The notes: generated by a model from the sequence alone, not told the origin. Shown: positions 21,437 to 32,668, numbered from the stretch's first letter. The stretch is 64,000 bases of DNA from Gautieria morchelliformis (GCA_015179125.1 WHVA01000274.1:84603-148602); one strand, 5' to 3'. Numbers and translations: made by a program.

Positions 21437-22149
21437 GTGTATTGCATGATGTCATCCCTCCCGTGGGTGGCTGAAAGGTGCTTGCGGTGCGTCCACCGAG
21501 GAAATAAAACCCACCCCTGCGTTTCCCCTTCAGGTGGTCTTCCTGCCCCCCCCCCCTCGTTTTTCCCCGCCTCTCATGTCCAACTTTTTCTTGACTGCAA
21601 TCTCTCTCTCACTGGAGGCAACCGTCAGAGTTCTGTCACCCCGGCCTCTGGCAATTGCACGTGGCATTGTTATTACAGCACTGCCATTGAGTGCAATGAC
21701 AAGACCCTGCTTCCTGTGGATGTACGCGTCTACAGTCCCATGAATGACAGCGCACTTCCAGATCTCGCCGTGGCCCGGGTCATTGGGAGGGCTGTCAAGC
21801 CATCTGATGGTGGCATGCAGGTGGACGCGTATGTTTTGACCCCTTTTCCTGGAGATCCCGTGTCTTCTGAGTATGACGGGCACCTGCCAGAGATGACAAC
21901 TGCATACGTGTGGGCACTCGGAACTGTCATGACAGGTTTGGAGCAGAAGTCTGACGGCAAGTCACATTCTTTCAATCTGGCTGTGTCAGAATTCGTCCAC
22001 GACGGTATGAAGTACTCCACCGTCCAGTAAGTATGTCTGCCCTCTCCTACCTTCCTCCCTGACTTCCGCGGCCTTTCTCTTAGGTGTGTTTTTGACAGTT
22101 CCAATCGTTGGAGGAATGCTCCCACCCCGGCGGTGAATTCGTCTCTATG
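21437..22149 (+). CDS. Helitron-associated spliced ORF, putative OB-fold-like protein
   Basis: The open frame ending near 22026 reads LPVDVRVYSPMNDSALPDLAVARVIGRA.. and ..FNLAVSEFVHDGMKYST. It meets a good donor (GTAAGT at about 22028) and an acceptor TTAG at about 22082, after which the frame continues CVFDSSNRWRNAPTPAV. A further exon is likely in 22210-22300 (SNIVSGLAVSVDRLAG). Alternating hydrophobic strands ending in a single-domain fold resemble the OB-fold-like hypothetical proteins found beside basidiomycete Helitrons, but the match is from memory. Start codon uncertain; the first 50 codons may be leader. A role in binding single-stranded DNA during rolling-circle transposition is a guess. 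Confidence 0.4.
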
Positions 22150-22431
22150 AAATCAATTGAAAATCTACCTGACCCTACCACTGCTACGTTCTTTTCCCTT
22201 TCATCCTCTCCCGTTTGGCCCTGCGGTTCTCTCAACTGTATCCAACATCGTCAGCGGCCTTGCTGTGTCTGTGGACCGACTCGCCGGTAATGAGGCTGCC
22301 ATGTCATTCTTGCAGAAGTGGACGCTGGTGGCTGCTGACTTACCTAATGCGGGTCCCCTGTGTCGCTCCTGGGCTGCTCTTCCACCACAACATCCCTGCT
22401 CCAAACGTTAGCGGTCACTCATTGCGCGACC

Positions 22432-23115
22432 ATGGATTCCGTTTGGAAAGTCGCTCCTGTCTCCACCCCATCCTTCTCTTGGGGAGAGATCCATCAGGGT
22501 CATGTCCATGAGTGTCCCCATTGTCACATATCTCTTTTGACGGGTATGGTGTCTTCTCATTATCCTATCTTTCCTTCTCACCCATTAAAGGTGAAAAACC
22601 TGGATTCTGCTGCAGTGAAAAAGGTAGTCGTTTGGGTGATGTCGGCCCGCTGCCCGATCTTCCAGCTGAATTTGATGTCTTTCTCAATGATCCCGACATA
22701 TCCTCTAAATCCTGTATCCTCAACTTGGTCTTTTCGTTTACATCCATGGAAACCACTGCAGAATTTCCTGGTTGGCATGGTCCTCCCGAATTTTTTGCCA
22801 TTCAGGGTCGCATTTATCATCGTCTGCATCCGACCGCCACCAATTCCGCTGCGCGATGGTTGGTATATGATGGCTTCATGCGCCATGCTGCTCCCCACCC
22901 TGACTGGATGAATACGCTTCCACACACTTGGCTAGAACCGTTCAAGGCTGCTTTAACCCGCTGCAATCCTTTTGTGCAATCTCTCCAACAATTGGCCTCC
23001 TTGGACACTATAACCTATCCAAATGTTTCCATCTACCTGGACGACGACAGATCCTGTAATGAAATAGCCGCTATAATTTCGTACGAAAATACATCCTCCT
23101 CTCATATTCGAAGCC
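22432..23115 (+). pseudogene. Helitron polyprotein, N-terminal part
   Basis: The ATG at 22432 opens MDSVWKVAPVSTPSFSWGEI, then a zinc-finger start HECPHCHISLLTG. This is split by a short intron (about 22543-22589) before GEKPGFCCSEKGSRLGDVGPLPDLP, the CC..G..PLPPLP signature of Helitron N-terminal regions, followed by LVFSFTSMETT..GRIYHRLHP. The coding sequence is cut at 23115 by the non-autonomous LTR element and resumes at 25809 after the duplicated AAGCC. Similar N-terminal regions precede the Rep domain in intact Helitrons. Confidence 0.75.
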
Positions 23116-23305
23116 TGTAAAGGAGTAAACTTAGAGCCTTGTGGGTATCACAAGAGCAGCAGAGATCAACCAAGCTGTGGGATTCTGATGCTACGTAGTG
23201 ACAGTTTACAAGGTAAGTTAAGCTGGGGAACTGCCGGGCAGTTCCCACGCACTACTATACAGCGGGGTCTTGTGGACCCCCCCCCTGGGAATCTACTTCC
23301 TTACA
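23116..23305 (-). repeat. 190-bp LTR (3' end) of the non-autonomous element
   Basis: TGTAAAGGAG..CTTCCTTACA on the plus strand; both strands have TG..CA ends. Identical by eye to 25614-25803. Confidence 0.9.
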
Positions 23306-23852
23306 CCCTCCCCTTCTAGAATGAACCCACTGGGTGAGCCAAAAGAAGCACCCCTTTGACCTTGAGAAAGGGATGGGTGTATGGATCAGGCTATTCCGAT
23401 GTACATTGGAATACCAGCGGATCTGATATCTCAGATCTGACATGAACAGCATGATGCCATGCTATGGCATCATGGCAGATGTGTTGGCACAGTGCCAACA
23501 CACCAGTGGTTGTGCCGGCTTCGCTGGCACTCCCAGGTTGTAGTGGGTGGTTGGTTGGTTTGGGGGCATGTTTCTCCCCCCTCTGAACCGAAACCCACGG
23601 TTGAGAACAACTTGAATGCTCTCAAACCCACAGAAAGGTGATGTCTGTGGGGAACTGAACAGCCAATGATCTAGGCATCATTGGTGCCTAACTGCAAAGG
23701 ATAGCAGTTATGCAGCCATAGGACCCGGCAGGGCCCTATGCAAGGAATAACCAAGCGGTCAATAATTGACCGCTTTGTGACACGATGTCACCCGTAGGAC
23801 TTGGAGGAGCCCTACGCAATGATATTACCAAAGCGGTCAATACTTGACCGCT

Positions 23853-25589
23853 TCATGGCCAAACGGGCCAGCGGCTGCATACAGCCGCTGGGCATTGTGT
23901 CCATGGACCTGGACACAACGGATGTGCATTTGTGTGCACGCCAAGCATGTGATGCAGGCAGAGGCACAGCTTTCTGACGATCTGTTGGATCATCTTGTGG
24001 CTGTCCATGGGGGCAGCCGGTTGCTCTTGGGGTTCATTTCTGAACCTCACGTCCTGTTCGATTGGGACGGCTGGCGGCGGCATTCGCTGCCTGTCCAGTT
24101 CCTTTCGTTGCAGGTCTTCCGCATCGTAGCCACGTTCGCTACCTGTGGACTGTCGTGCACTTTGACGTGGCACTTCGTGTTCCCCGCATGGGCAGAGGGC
24201 CGTCTGGACGTTCTCCAGCATGGCCACATCTCGCAGCCTGATCTCCTCGGCTTGGTGGAGTTCCTTGCCGATCTTCATGATGGCTGGGGGCTTGCTGCGT
24301 TGCCCAGGGGCCACCCTGAATGGTGGTGGCTCTGCAGGGGGCCGGCAATGCAGCGGTTGCGACATATGCCGCAACTGGGAGCTTCTGGGGACCTTTGGTG
24401 GGTCCCCAGATGCGGATGCACGCCCCTTGGGGCATGCCGCACGCTCCCTCCTTGACAGGAGAGAGCATGGCGGCCGGGACCGCCTCTGGGCCTGCGCGCG
24501 AATGCGGATGCAGTGGTGGGCTGACCCTGGCACGCGGCAGGGAGCCCCAGCAGCCTGGGTGTCTGCTGGGGACCCGGTGCGCCGTGTGGCACCCGCCACT
24601 GACGGGGGCGGCCCTGCATGCGGCCACGAGCAAGGGCGGGCAGAGCAGCGCTGCGCGTGTGGCTTCGCAGCGCCCGGCGGCCTCTGGGGGCCCCTTGAGG
24701 GCTCCCAGCGGTGGGTCCACGTCCTTTGGGACGTGCAGCACCGTTCCCGCTCGCTGGGAGCAAGCAGGGCGGCTGGGAGGGGTCCTGGGGCGCGCCAGTG
24801 TCGTTGCGCGCCGGGCACGACCTCTGGACAGTCCCCAGAGGTGGATGCATGCTCTAAGGAGCGTGCACCACCGGCCCCACTGGCTGGGACCAAGCAGGGC
24901 GGCCAGGGTGGCAGCTGGGGTACGCGGATGACGCTGCATGCTGACGGCGGCTTACACGGGTTCCCAGTGATCCTGGGGTGCTCCTGGTCATTCCACAAGG
25001 TGGATGCACACACCAGGTGGTGTGTGCCGTCGTCCGCAGCCGTCTGGGGCGCCCTGGAGCACGGATGCGCGATGGGGATGGTGGAGGCGGCGTCGACGGG
25101 CGTGTCACATCACGCGTCATGCCCAGTGTGGCCGGCCTGTCCCTGGGGAGCCTGGGGAGCCTGGGGACGTCGTGGGGTGTGGATGCGCCATGGGGGGACC
25201 TCGTTGCGGCCAAGCCATGGCATTGGGCTGGCCGGCTGCACGACCGGTCGTTTTTGCGCGACCGGTTCCATGCCTTCCTTCAGTGAAGGCATGTCCCCAT
25301 TCAGTTTGACTCGCATGGGTGCTGGTGCGAGCGTGCTCCACGGCGGTTTGGCCAGGTCGTCGTCGTCGGGTGAGTTGTGCCGTAGGTTGCGTAAGTCGTG
25401 GCACAACTCAGCCATCCTGTCCTCCAACACTCTGAACCTACAGAGCCGTTGCCGGCTCTCCTCGCGGTCTGTCGCGAGGTGTTCCTGCGATGATGACATC
25501 GCAGCAACAGTTTTCGATGGTGAAGCCGTCAGAGTAGCGGTCTTTTTCAAGACGCTGCCGAAAACACAGTCCAGCTGTTTGCTGGGCAA
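23853..25589 (-). CDS. GC-rich protein region of the non-autonomous element (two frames)
   Basis: The first minus-strand frame, 25589-25110, has a coiled-coil stretch (EESRQRLCRFRVLEDRMAELCHDLRNL) then Pro-rich sequence. A second frame, 25013-23853 (386 aa), ends with KIGKELHQAEEIRLRDVAMLENVQ and a Cys-rich tail. Joining requires a splice or frameshift I could not fix. The middle holds three to four degenerate ~140-bp repeats (near 24396, 24685, 24826 and 24970) giving repeated GAC-I-x-x-WG or KDVDPPLGALKGP peptides. The coiled coil and position suggest a gag-like role, but no zinc knuckle is seen. The long plus-strand frame 24220-25626 is judged a composition shadow. Confidence 0.4.
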
Positions 25590-25613
25590 ACAGCCAATGG
25601 AATCTCAAAAAAG

Positions 25614-25803
25614 TGTAAAGGAGTAAACTTAGAGCCTTGTGGGTATCACAAGAGCAGCAGAGATCAACCAAGCTGTGGGATTCTGATGCTACGTAGTGAC
25701 AGTTTACAAGGTAAGTTAAGCTGGGGAACTGCCGGGCAGTTCCCACGCACTACTATACAGCGGGGTCTTGTGGACCCCCCCCCTGGGAATCTACTTCCTT
25801 ACA
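25614..25803 (-). repeat. 190-bp LTR (5' end) of the non-autonomous element
   Basis: Identical by eye to 23116-23305. Followed directly by the second AAGCC. Confidence 0.9.
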
Positions 25804-25808
25804 AAGCC

Positions 25809-27285
25809 GCTGCCTATTTGTTTCCCGTATCGATTCTCCAAATCTGTCCATCCCAACCTGCAGTCGTCTTTGGGAGCCTCTTGCATATCCTTTGTTCTTT
25901 CCCCATGCGTCCTTAGGATGGGGTATTCCCGATGATGATAGTGACCGTACTCTAACTGGTGTCCACGTCCAGAGTGAAGCACCTACCACACAAATGTGGT
26001 ATTATCATGCTCGCCTTCTGCGCGAGCCAAGATTTTCAATATGTGGTTGCCTCACAAATGAATATGTTGTTGACATGTTCACCCGGGACTTGGAAAGTCG
26101 TCTGTCCTACATTCGCCGTAACCAACGGCGGATACGCGAGGAGGATGCCAGATTGATGGGTTAACATTCCCTAACTGACAATGATAATGTTTACTTGCCG
26201 ACATCCTTCATTGGCTCACGCGCTTGGGCTTCACAACAAATTGTGGACACTTTGGCTTTGGCTGGTACTCATGGATGTCCCACGTTTTTCCTTACCTTGA
26301 CGTGCAACCCCCATTGGCCTGAAATCTGTTCACAGCTACAGCCTGGCCAGGATTATCAAGACATTCCCGCTGTTGTCTGTCGTGTATTCAAGCGGAAGCT
26401 CACTCATCTCTTGAAGACTCTGTCCACTATGTTCCTGCGTGCGTGTCCTCGGAAATACATCATATATTGCATTGAATTTCAAAAGAGAGGCCTACATCAT
26501 GCACACATCCTTATCAAATACTCTAAAGATTGTGTCACACCTGAAGATATTGACGGTGTTGTCTCTGCAGAAATCCCTGATGATGCAGAACTTGCTGATT
26601 TGGTCCGACGTCACATGCTACACTCTCATCCGCCGTCCCATCGCCCCAAATCAGGATATTGTCAGAGTGAGTCAGACGGTGTTCGTAAATGCCGCTTCCA
26701 TTACCCTCGCCCACTGCAAGAAACAACAACGATTGATGTCAACGGACGCCCTCACTATCGTCATCGTCGTCCGCGTGATGAGATGGTGGTACCTTACAAT
26801 CCTGTCCTCCTTCACAAATATCAATGTCACTTCAACTTCAAAGTTGCAAACACATCTCAAATCTTTCAGTATCTCTTCAAATATATTCACAAAGGTCCGT
26901 TTCCTGTCGTTTTTTTTTCGTTTGACAACGAACCTTTTTGTCGTTTTCAGGTCCTGACAAAACCCGGGTTCGGCTTCATAATGATACGGACGGCCCCGTT
27001 GATGAAATCAATGACTTCTGGGATGCGCATTATTTATCGGCAGGCGAAGCAACATGGCGTATCCTTGGATACAGAGTCACCACAAAAGACCCCGGTGTTA
27101 CAGGTTTGCCTCTCCACTTGGAAGGTTCCACGCGGCATCACCAGTTTGAACAACAACGTGCTCCCTCAAGCAAGCTATCTAAGCTTGACCACTACTTCCT
27201 TCAACCAAGCGGTTCCTTCTCTATTGATGATGACGTCTGTGACTTTGCCGACCTCACGTATACTGAATACTACCGCCTCTTCTGA
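25809..27285 (+). pseudogene. Helitron Rep (HUH endonuclease) region
   Basis: Continues the Helitron N-terminal domain: EPLAYPLFFPHASLGWGIPDDD, then YYHARLL..FSICGCLTNEYVVDMF, and from 26195 the Rep nuclease, FFLTLTCNPHWPEI, EFQKRGLHHAHILI (the HUH metal-binding motif), CRFHYPRP and YLFKYIHKG with the candidate catalytic Tyr. An intron at 26895-26950 (TTTTCAG acceptor) joins HKG to PDKTRVRLHNDTDGPVDEINDFWDAHYLS. HUH nucleases nick DNA for rolling-circle transposition. Damage: frameshift near 25880, TAA at 26162-26164 and TGA at 27283-27285 (likely former CGA). Confidence 0.88.
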
Positions 27286-29333
27286 CTGTTAAAGGTTGAC
27301 TATAACAACATTGACAAACCTCGCTACTATTGCAAATATCCTAACTCCGTTGGACAACCCATTATGCATGTTGTTCAATGATTGGGTCATACCTCTCACG
27401 TCACTCGATTGAACCCTGTTAGACCATCTAAGGGCGATGAATTCTACCTTCGTGCTCTACTCAAGACAGTACCTGGAACATCCTTCAAAGACTTGCGTAC
27501 CGTCTGTGGCATATGCTGGCCCACATTCCAACAGGCTGCTCAGGAAGCAGGCTTATTTGCTGACGAGAAGGAAGATGTGTATGCTCTTGTGGAGGCCATC
27601 CAATCTCTCTGTACACCTAAAGAGCTCCGACTCCTTTTTGTCCATCTCCTAGCAAATGATCTCTGCAGGCAGCCCATCTTCGTCTGGACAACCTTCCAAT
27701 CAGAGCTCGCATGCAACACCGTTCTTCAAAACAACGGCAACTATGACGCTGGCGTCAATGATGCTTTGATAGACATTGGCCGCATGTTGGAAGAATTCGG
27801 CATCAGCTTATCCCACCACGGCCTACCTGAGCCTATTGTGCAGATTCCAGAGGTTCGACACGAATTGAACCGCTGGGCACCTTACCTGGATGACCTTGCC
27901 CATCGTGCATCTGCTGCACGGACCTTTTTCAATGCCGAACAGCACCTTATCTTCACAGAGGTCCATGCTGCAGTTGAGAACCGTCGGCCTCTTCGGGCTT
28001 TTGTCGATGGTCCTGCAGGAAGAGGCAAGACTTTTGTCATGAATGCTGTTTGCGATTCTCTTCGTGCCATGGAGAAGATTGTAATTGCAACCGCAACTTC
28101 TGCGTGTTCAGCTCAACTTTATCCTGCTGGACGCACTACTCACTCTGCATATAAGGTACGGTGATCTCTTCCTAACCCTCTCCTCTATCCTACCTTCTCA
28201 ACACGTCCCAGGTTCCTGTCAACAAAAAGAATGAAGTTTTGATCTCTGCCATCCAACCTGGTGATGACCGTTGGCAACTCCTACATGACATGGATGTCTG
28301 CATATGGGACGAGGCACCCCTGGCAAACAGAGCAGTCCTTGCCTGTGTGGACGAGACTCTTCGTCAGATTATGGAAACGGATATACCTTTTGGAGGTAAA
28401 ATTATGATCCTGCTTGGTGACTTTTGACAAACCTGCCCTGTCGTGAGATATGCATCCCCTTCTCAGATCATCGACGCTTCCATACGTACTTCGCAACTCT
28501 GGACAGATTTCAAAATATTCCACCTCACTACGCCCATTCGCAATGCGGAAGATCCCACCTTTGCGCGCTTCGTCGATGCCATTGGCCTGAAGTTTCTTTG
28601 GACCTTATCGACACTGTCTACGATGCCTCTGCCCTGGTGGACTTTGTATTTCCCCACCATGTTCTTTCTTCCCCAGCAGATTGCTTAACACGTGCAATAC
28701 TTTCCCCAACAAATGCTCAGGTTGACCTCTACAATTCAATGCTGATTAATCTCCTGCAAAGTCCTGAAAAGACTTACTTTGCTGCAGACAGCCTTCGTGA
28801 AACTGATGATGCTGAATTGCAATCTCCCCAAAGCCTTCTTGACTACGTTGCTCGGCAACCTCCCCCTGGCCTCCCTCCACACTCTGTAAAAGTCAAGGTA
28901 GGAGGGGTATACAGATTGCTTCGAAACTTCTCCATCAATCAAGGCTTGGTCAAAAATGCTAGAGTGGTCGTCATCCACCTTGGAACAAGAATTGTCACTG
29001 TACGTATCCTGAAAGGTATCAGTGGCGTCAATGACATCGATCCGGAAGACATCCTGTTACCGAGAATTTACCTTTACTGCTTTCCTACCGACCTCCCAAC
29101 ACACTTTGCTCCGCCAACAATTTCCGCTCGCACCTGCATACACTACCACTTTCAACAGCTGCCAAGGTCTTACTCTAGACCGTGTTGGAATTGATCTTAC
29201 GCGCCCCGTGTTCTCCCATGGTCAACTTTACAGTGCCATCTCCAGGATCCGTCATCATGACTGTGCCAGGATCCGTCTACGCCCTGGAGAGAATACCACC
29301 ACAAATGTCACCTATCGTGAAATCCTCCTGTAA
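27286..29333 (+). pseudogene. Helitron helicase (PIF1-type) region
   Basis: Same polyprotein, C-terminal half. Walker A is VDGPAGRGKTFV (about 28003-28038). An intron at 28156-28211 follows SAYK. Then Walker B MDVCIWDEAP, the LLGDF..QTCPVV motif, SPTNAQVDLYN, LRNFSINQGLVKNARVVV, and finally NSCQGLTLDRVGIDLTRPVFSHGQLYSAISR near 29163-29260. These are the ordered motifs of PIF1-like helicases in Helitrons, which unwind DNA during transposition. Nonsense codons at 27379-27381 and 28425-28427 both stand where the family has Arg (CGA to TGA). Frame changes occur near 28600 and 29100-29160. Not functional. Confidence 0.88.
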
Positions 29334-29390
29334 TAATCATCGAACACTGTGTATACATACATTTGCAGCTTCGTGTAAACCACAAGACAA

Positions 29391-29409
29391 GCCGGCACGA
29401 AGCGCCGGC
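29391..29409. repeat. GC hairpin, possible Helitron 3' terminus
   Basis: GCCGGC at 29391 and again at 29404 form a short hairpin about 60 bp after the helicase stop, followed by GGCTCTTGTAG. Helitrons end with a hairpin shortly before CTRR. No perfect CTRR is here, so this is only a candidate. Confidence 0.3.
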
Positions 29410-29410
29410 G

Positions 29411-31049
29411 GCTCTTGTAGATGAGCACTGACACCATTCATAGAGTTGAGAAATACATCGTTACAGATGGTACGCTGTAGGGGTACACATTCGCCTTCAT
29501 GACTTTTACCTAAACAACCTGGGAGTGTAGGGGAAGGGAGGGAACTGACACTGGCAAGGAATGGAGGGAAAACCCAAATGTGTCACAGGGGTTAGCGCCG
29601 CGTGGTGCTAAACGGTGGTAATCGCCGGTACACAGTGCTGGCCAACCACTCGGCCATGCTGACTGATGCTGTGCACGGCCAACCTGTACCTCACGGCCTC
29701 AAACGCCGACGCAGGGCAGACCCGCAACATGTGGCCAGTGGTGAGTACTACCCGCCACTGATAAACAGCGGATATCGCTGATTAACAGTACATGCCCCGT
29801 TTCTACCCATCATGCCTCGCAGGGGGAAACGATCCACGCCAGGGAATCCGGCGGTGGCACACAAGAAAGCTCAGACCACTGCAGGAAGAAAGGCACTTGT
29901 CATCTGTTCCAGAGGGACTGATAACAAGTGTCGAAACCATTGCGGACCAGTGCTTGGATACTGGTCCGCAGTGGCTTCAATGAAGCTGCAGCGAAGTTGG
30001 AAGACGCACACTGACGTGCAGTAAACAAAATGACTTTAAGTACAATTAGGCACTGCTCATCAGTGTCCAATCACTGCTTAGAAGTTCAAATTATAAGTAT
30101 ATAAGTCACTGGTATCAAGTGCTAGTATACACTGCTGTGGGAGCTGAAAAAAGAATACAATCCGGGCGGCGGGAACAAGGGCAAAGTTCGGTTGTACTCG
30201 AGGTAGCAAAAGGCATGAACCAGATGGTAGGACGTCGGGTACGCAGCCAAACACTGCGACAAGGGGTGTCGTAAGTCTGAGTGAAGATGTGACTTGTGAA
30301 AATGAGACAAGGGCGGAATGGAGGACATTGAGACGTGCTGTAGGAGGATAAATACGAAGTGGCATTGGCAAAGGTTGGTTCGTCTGCATTGCTAGTCGGT
30401 GAGCCTGGGATTTCAATCGTCGTGAATTGGTCAGTATTAGTGAGAGGTGCGCAGACCCAGCTTACGAAAAACCATGCTGGGAATGGGGGAAAGACACGCA
30501 CACCAAGTTAGTTTGGTCTACGATTCTCTTTCACCGGAGATGTTTTGCCAGCATTGCCAGTTGGCGAAACGCGGCTTTCAATCGTTCCCTGGTGGCCGGT
30601 GTTGGTGAGGGCAGCGTCGCGCTTACCTTACGATCAGATGCCACGGGACAGAGCACCAGTGGCCACGATTGGGTGCTGGCTGTGGACGAAACAGGGTGGG
30701 GCGCAGACGGACACACGAGTGTACGGTGGGGTACAGTGAGGAGGCCCAGAGCTGGTGAGTCTCAGCGCAGAATGTTAGATAACAGCGCTCACCTGAGAGT
30801 GGGAGCGAGTGGTGACGAGGTTCCTCGTGGAAACTCGACGGTGCACCAATGGCCACCACTTGACGTTGGGTGCAAGTGATGTCCGATGGGACCTGTTGAA
30901 CCAAGGTGCCACACGTTGTGTGACAACGCGCAGCAGCGTGCGGTCCCGATCGAGGGTGGGTGTAGGTGGGTGCGAGTGCTGCAAATGGTAATTGCCAGTG
31001 TGGACTGCCGAAAGTCAGCGGCCGTTGATGCTGGGCGCCCCCAGGCCCG
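29411..31049. other. Spacer, no recognisable gene
   Basis: A perfect 11-bp hairpin (TGCGGACCAGT, 8-nt loop) lies at 29941-29970. A 70-codon ORF from 29812 starts with a basic MPRRGKRSTPGN segment and is unrecognised. ORFs at 30078-30501 (minus) and 30427-31099 (both strands) show no motif. Confidence 0.3.
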
Positions 31050-31171
31050 GTGAACCATGTATTACTGTAGGTTCGGCACAAGCCCCATCTCCGACTCAAA
31101 GTTCACGCTCCGCGAGCACCTTCCAGAGAAGGGGCTTGTACCAAGATGCCGCGCTAGGGGGGCCGTCTCCC
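31050..31171 (+). repeat. Inverted repeat, left arm
   Basis: The AGGTTCGGCACAAGCC block and the CCAAGATGCCGCGCTAGGGG block recur in reverse complement at 32005-32100. The two arms enclose about 0.83 kb (31172-32004) without a recognisable gene. Possibly a palindromic transposon remnant. Confidence 0.55.
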
Positions 31172-32004
31172 GCCGCCTCTACCACCAGCCACACACTCTC
31201 TACTGCTTCACTCATTATAACAATCTACTAGACCATATGTCTCTTGAGCTCCCTAGCTAGTTTGAAATGCTTAATCACTGAGTAACTGTCTTATATCCCA
31301 TTGGGAATAGTGGGGGTGGGCACAATTGTGCTATCTCACTTGTCAACGCGTTACAGACGGCCGTTCACTGATTTTTAAGGACATCTATAGTTGGGAATGT
31401 AGGCCAGATGTCCTAAATATTTTTAGCAGGAAATGGGACAGCTCGATCGCTATGATAGTAGTGGTAGGAATAAATTGAGTCATTGACAGGCACGGTTTCA
31501 AACCTTCGGGCAAGAAGGAGAGAAGAGAAACAATAATAGCTCAGAATATGAGACTCCCAGATGACTGATGACAAAGAATATGATCCCAAGCCTGTCCTCT
31601 AGAACATCTTTGCATGATAACAGCAGGATATCTCCCCAAAGTCGATGTCCATTTAAAACGCGAGCGTGCTTAAAGTCACGTGACGTAACGAACTGTCGAC
31701 ACCGTCGTCTGGAAAAGTGCCCGGTGCTGCGCCCACCGGTCACCGAGCAGCAAAGTAATTTATGGGATCACTTTAAAACATACTACAGGTCATTGTGATA
31801 ATTTTTTTTAAATTATTCTTGAGTGACTGGTTCAACTACGTGCCTCACAAGCCATTTGTCACTCGTCCCAGAAGGCACATACATCACGACATAATTAAAA
31901 TGATTCTTAGCTACTCACACAGGACAAGTTGTCAGAATACATCTCTGTTACGATAATCTAAAGAAACCTTGACGCGAGAGGTGTTGTGGCCGATGCAGCA
32001 CCCT

Positions 32005-32100
32005 GAAGAGACGGTCCCCCTAGCGCGGCATCTTGGTCTCCTCTGGAGATGAAGTCGGCTTCAAGGCTTGCGCCGAACCTAGTATTACTGCGTGACGGGG
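32005..32100 (-). repeat. Inverted repeat, right arm
   Basis: Reverse complement of 31050-31171 with small differences. The best-conserved core is CCAAGATGCCGCGCTAGGGG. Confidence 0.55.
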
Positions 32101-32434
32101 ACGTGTCGGCACGGACCGGCAAAGGACGATTACGCTAACCATGAAGGCGGGACGTGTCGGAATAGAACGGCTAACACGTGGGAATGACACACAGGGAGGA
32201 AAACCGAATAGCATGGAGCGGCCAATAAAATCGATACAAATTCATCCGCGTAAGCGGGTGCTCGGACATTTGGGTCGACAGGTCCCTCCCTCTCCTTCGG
32301 AGAGAGTCGGGGACTCTCTCAGCAATGGAATCGTCCCCCATCGAAAACTGTGCACGTACTTACTCTGCATCCAAAATTCGAAAGAGTCCTACCTGCATCA
32401 CTATAAAGTGACCATAACCTGTGGCTTCCAAGGC

Positions 32435-32668
32435 TGGTGTCGCTTTTAAGGTGCGTGCTCGCGGCCTGCCCAGATGATCGACGCTAATTCCTCGTCGTTC
32501 GTCGCAGCCTCACCAGCAGAAGGTGCGATGGACCGGGCCAAGGATGAAGTGGAGGTGATGGTGCCTGCCGCGAAGCTGGGCGACCTGTTCTCCTGCAGCG
32601 TCAATGAGAACAGCAAGGTGTTGCTAGACTCTACTAGGGACGCAGCCGCCTTCCCACACCAGTCATAG
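32435..32668 (+). pseudogene. Diverged copy of the 81-aa gene at 37.5 kb
   Basis: The intron-like stretch GTGCGTGCTCGC..TCGTCGTTCGTCGCAG (about 32452-32502) and the following CTCACCAGCAG match intron 1 and the start of exon 2 of the gene at 37490. Beyond that the frame reads PAEGAMDRAKDEVEVMV.. and lacks the DQ repeats. The exon before it has no matching start. It ends with a TAG at 32666-32668. A TATA-like TATAAAG lies at about 32401. Probably a decayed duplicate. Confidence 0.45.

Larger units (their letters stand above)
23116..25803 (-). mobile_element. Non-autonomous LTR retrotransposon, 2688 bp, inserted in the Helitron
   Basis: Two LTRs of 190 bp (23116-23305 and 25614-25803) appear identical. 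The target-site duplication AAGCC is at 23111-23115 and 25804-25808. A strong polypurine tract on the minus strand (AGAAGGGGAGGG, 23317-23306) next to the left LTR sets the orientation. There is no RT, RNase H or integrase. The interior is much more GC-rich than its surroundings and carries gag-like or unknown ORFs on the minus strand. This matches the non-autonomous classes described as LARD, TRIM or TR-GAG. Identical LTRs mean recent movement, so a helper element should exist in the genome. Confidence 0.85.

Noticed and set aside
20919-21455. Overlapping ORFs of 89-178 codons on both strands
   Set aside because: Purine/pyrimidine-skewed GC-rich stretch with few stops; no motif, no splice signals, and both strands equally open.
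24220-25626. 468-codon plus-strand ORF in the non-autonomous LTR element
   Set aside because: The region is very GC-rich and open on several frames of both strands. The polypurine tract puts the element on the minus strand, and the minus frames contain coiled-coil text, while this frame is Gly/Ala/Arg low-complexity.
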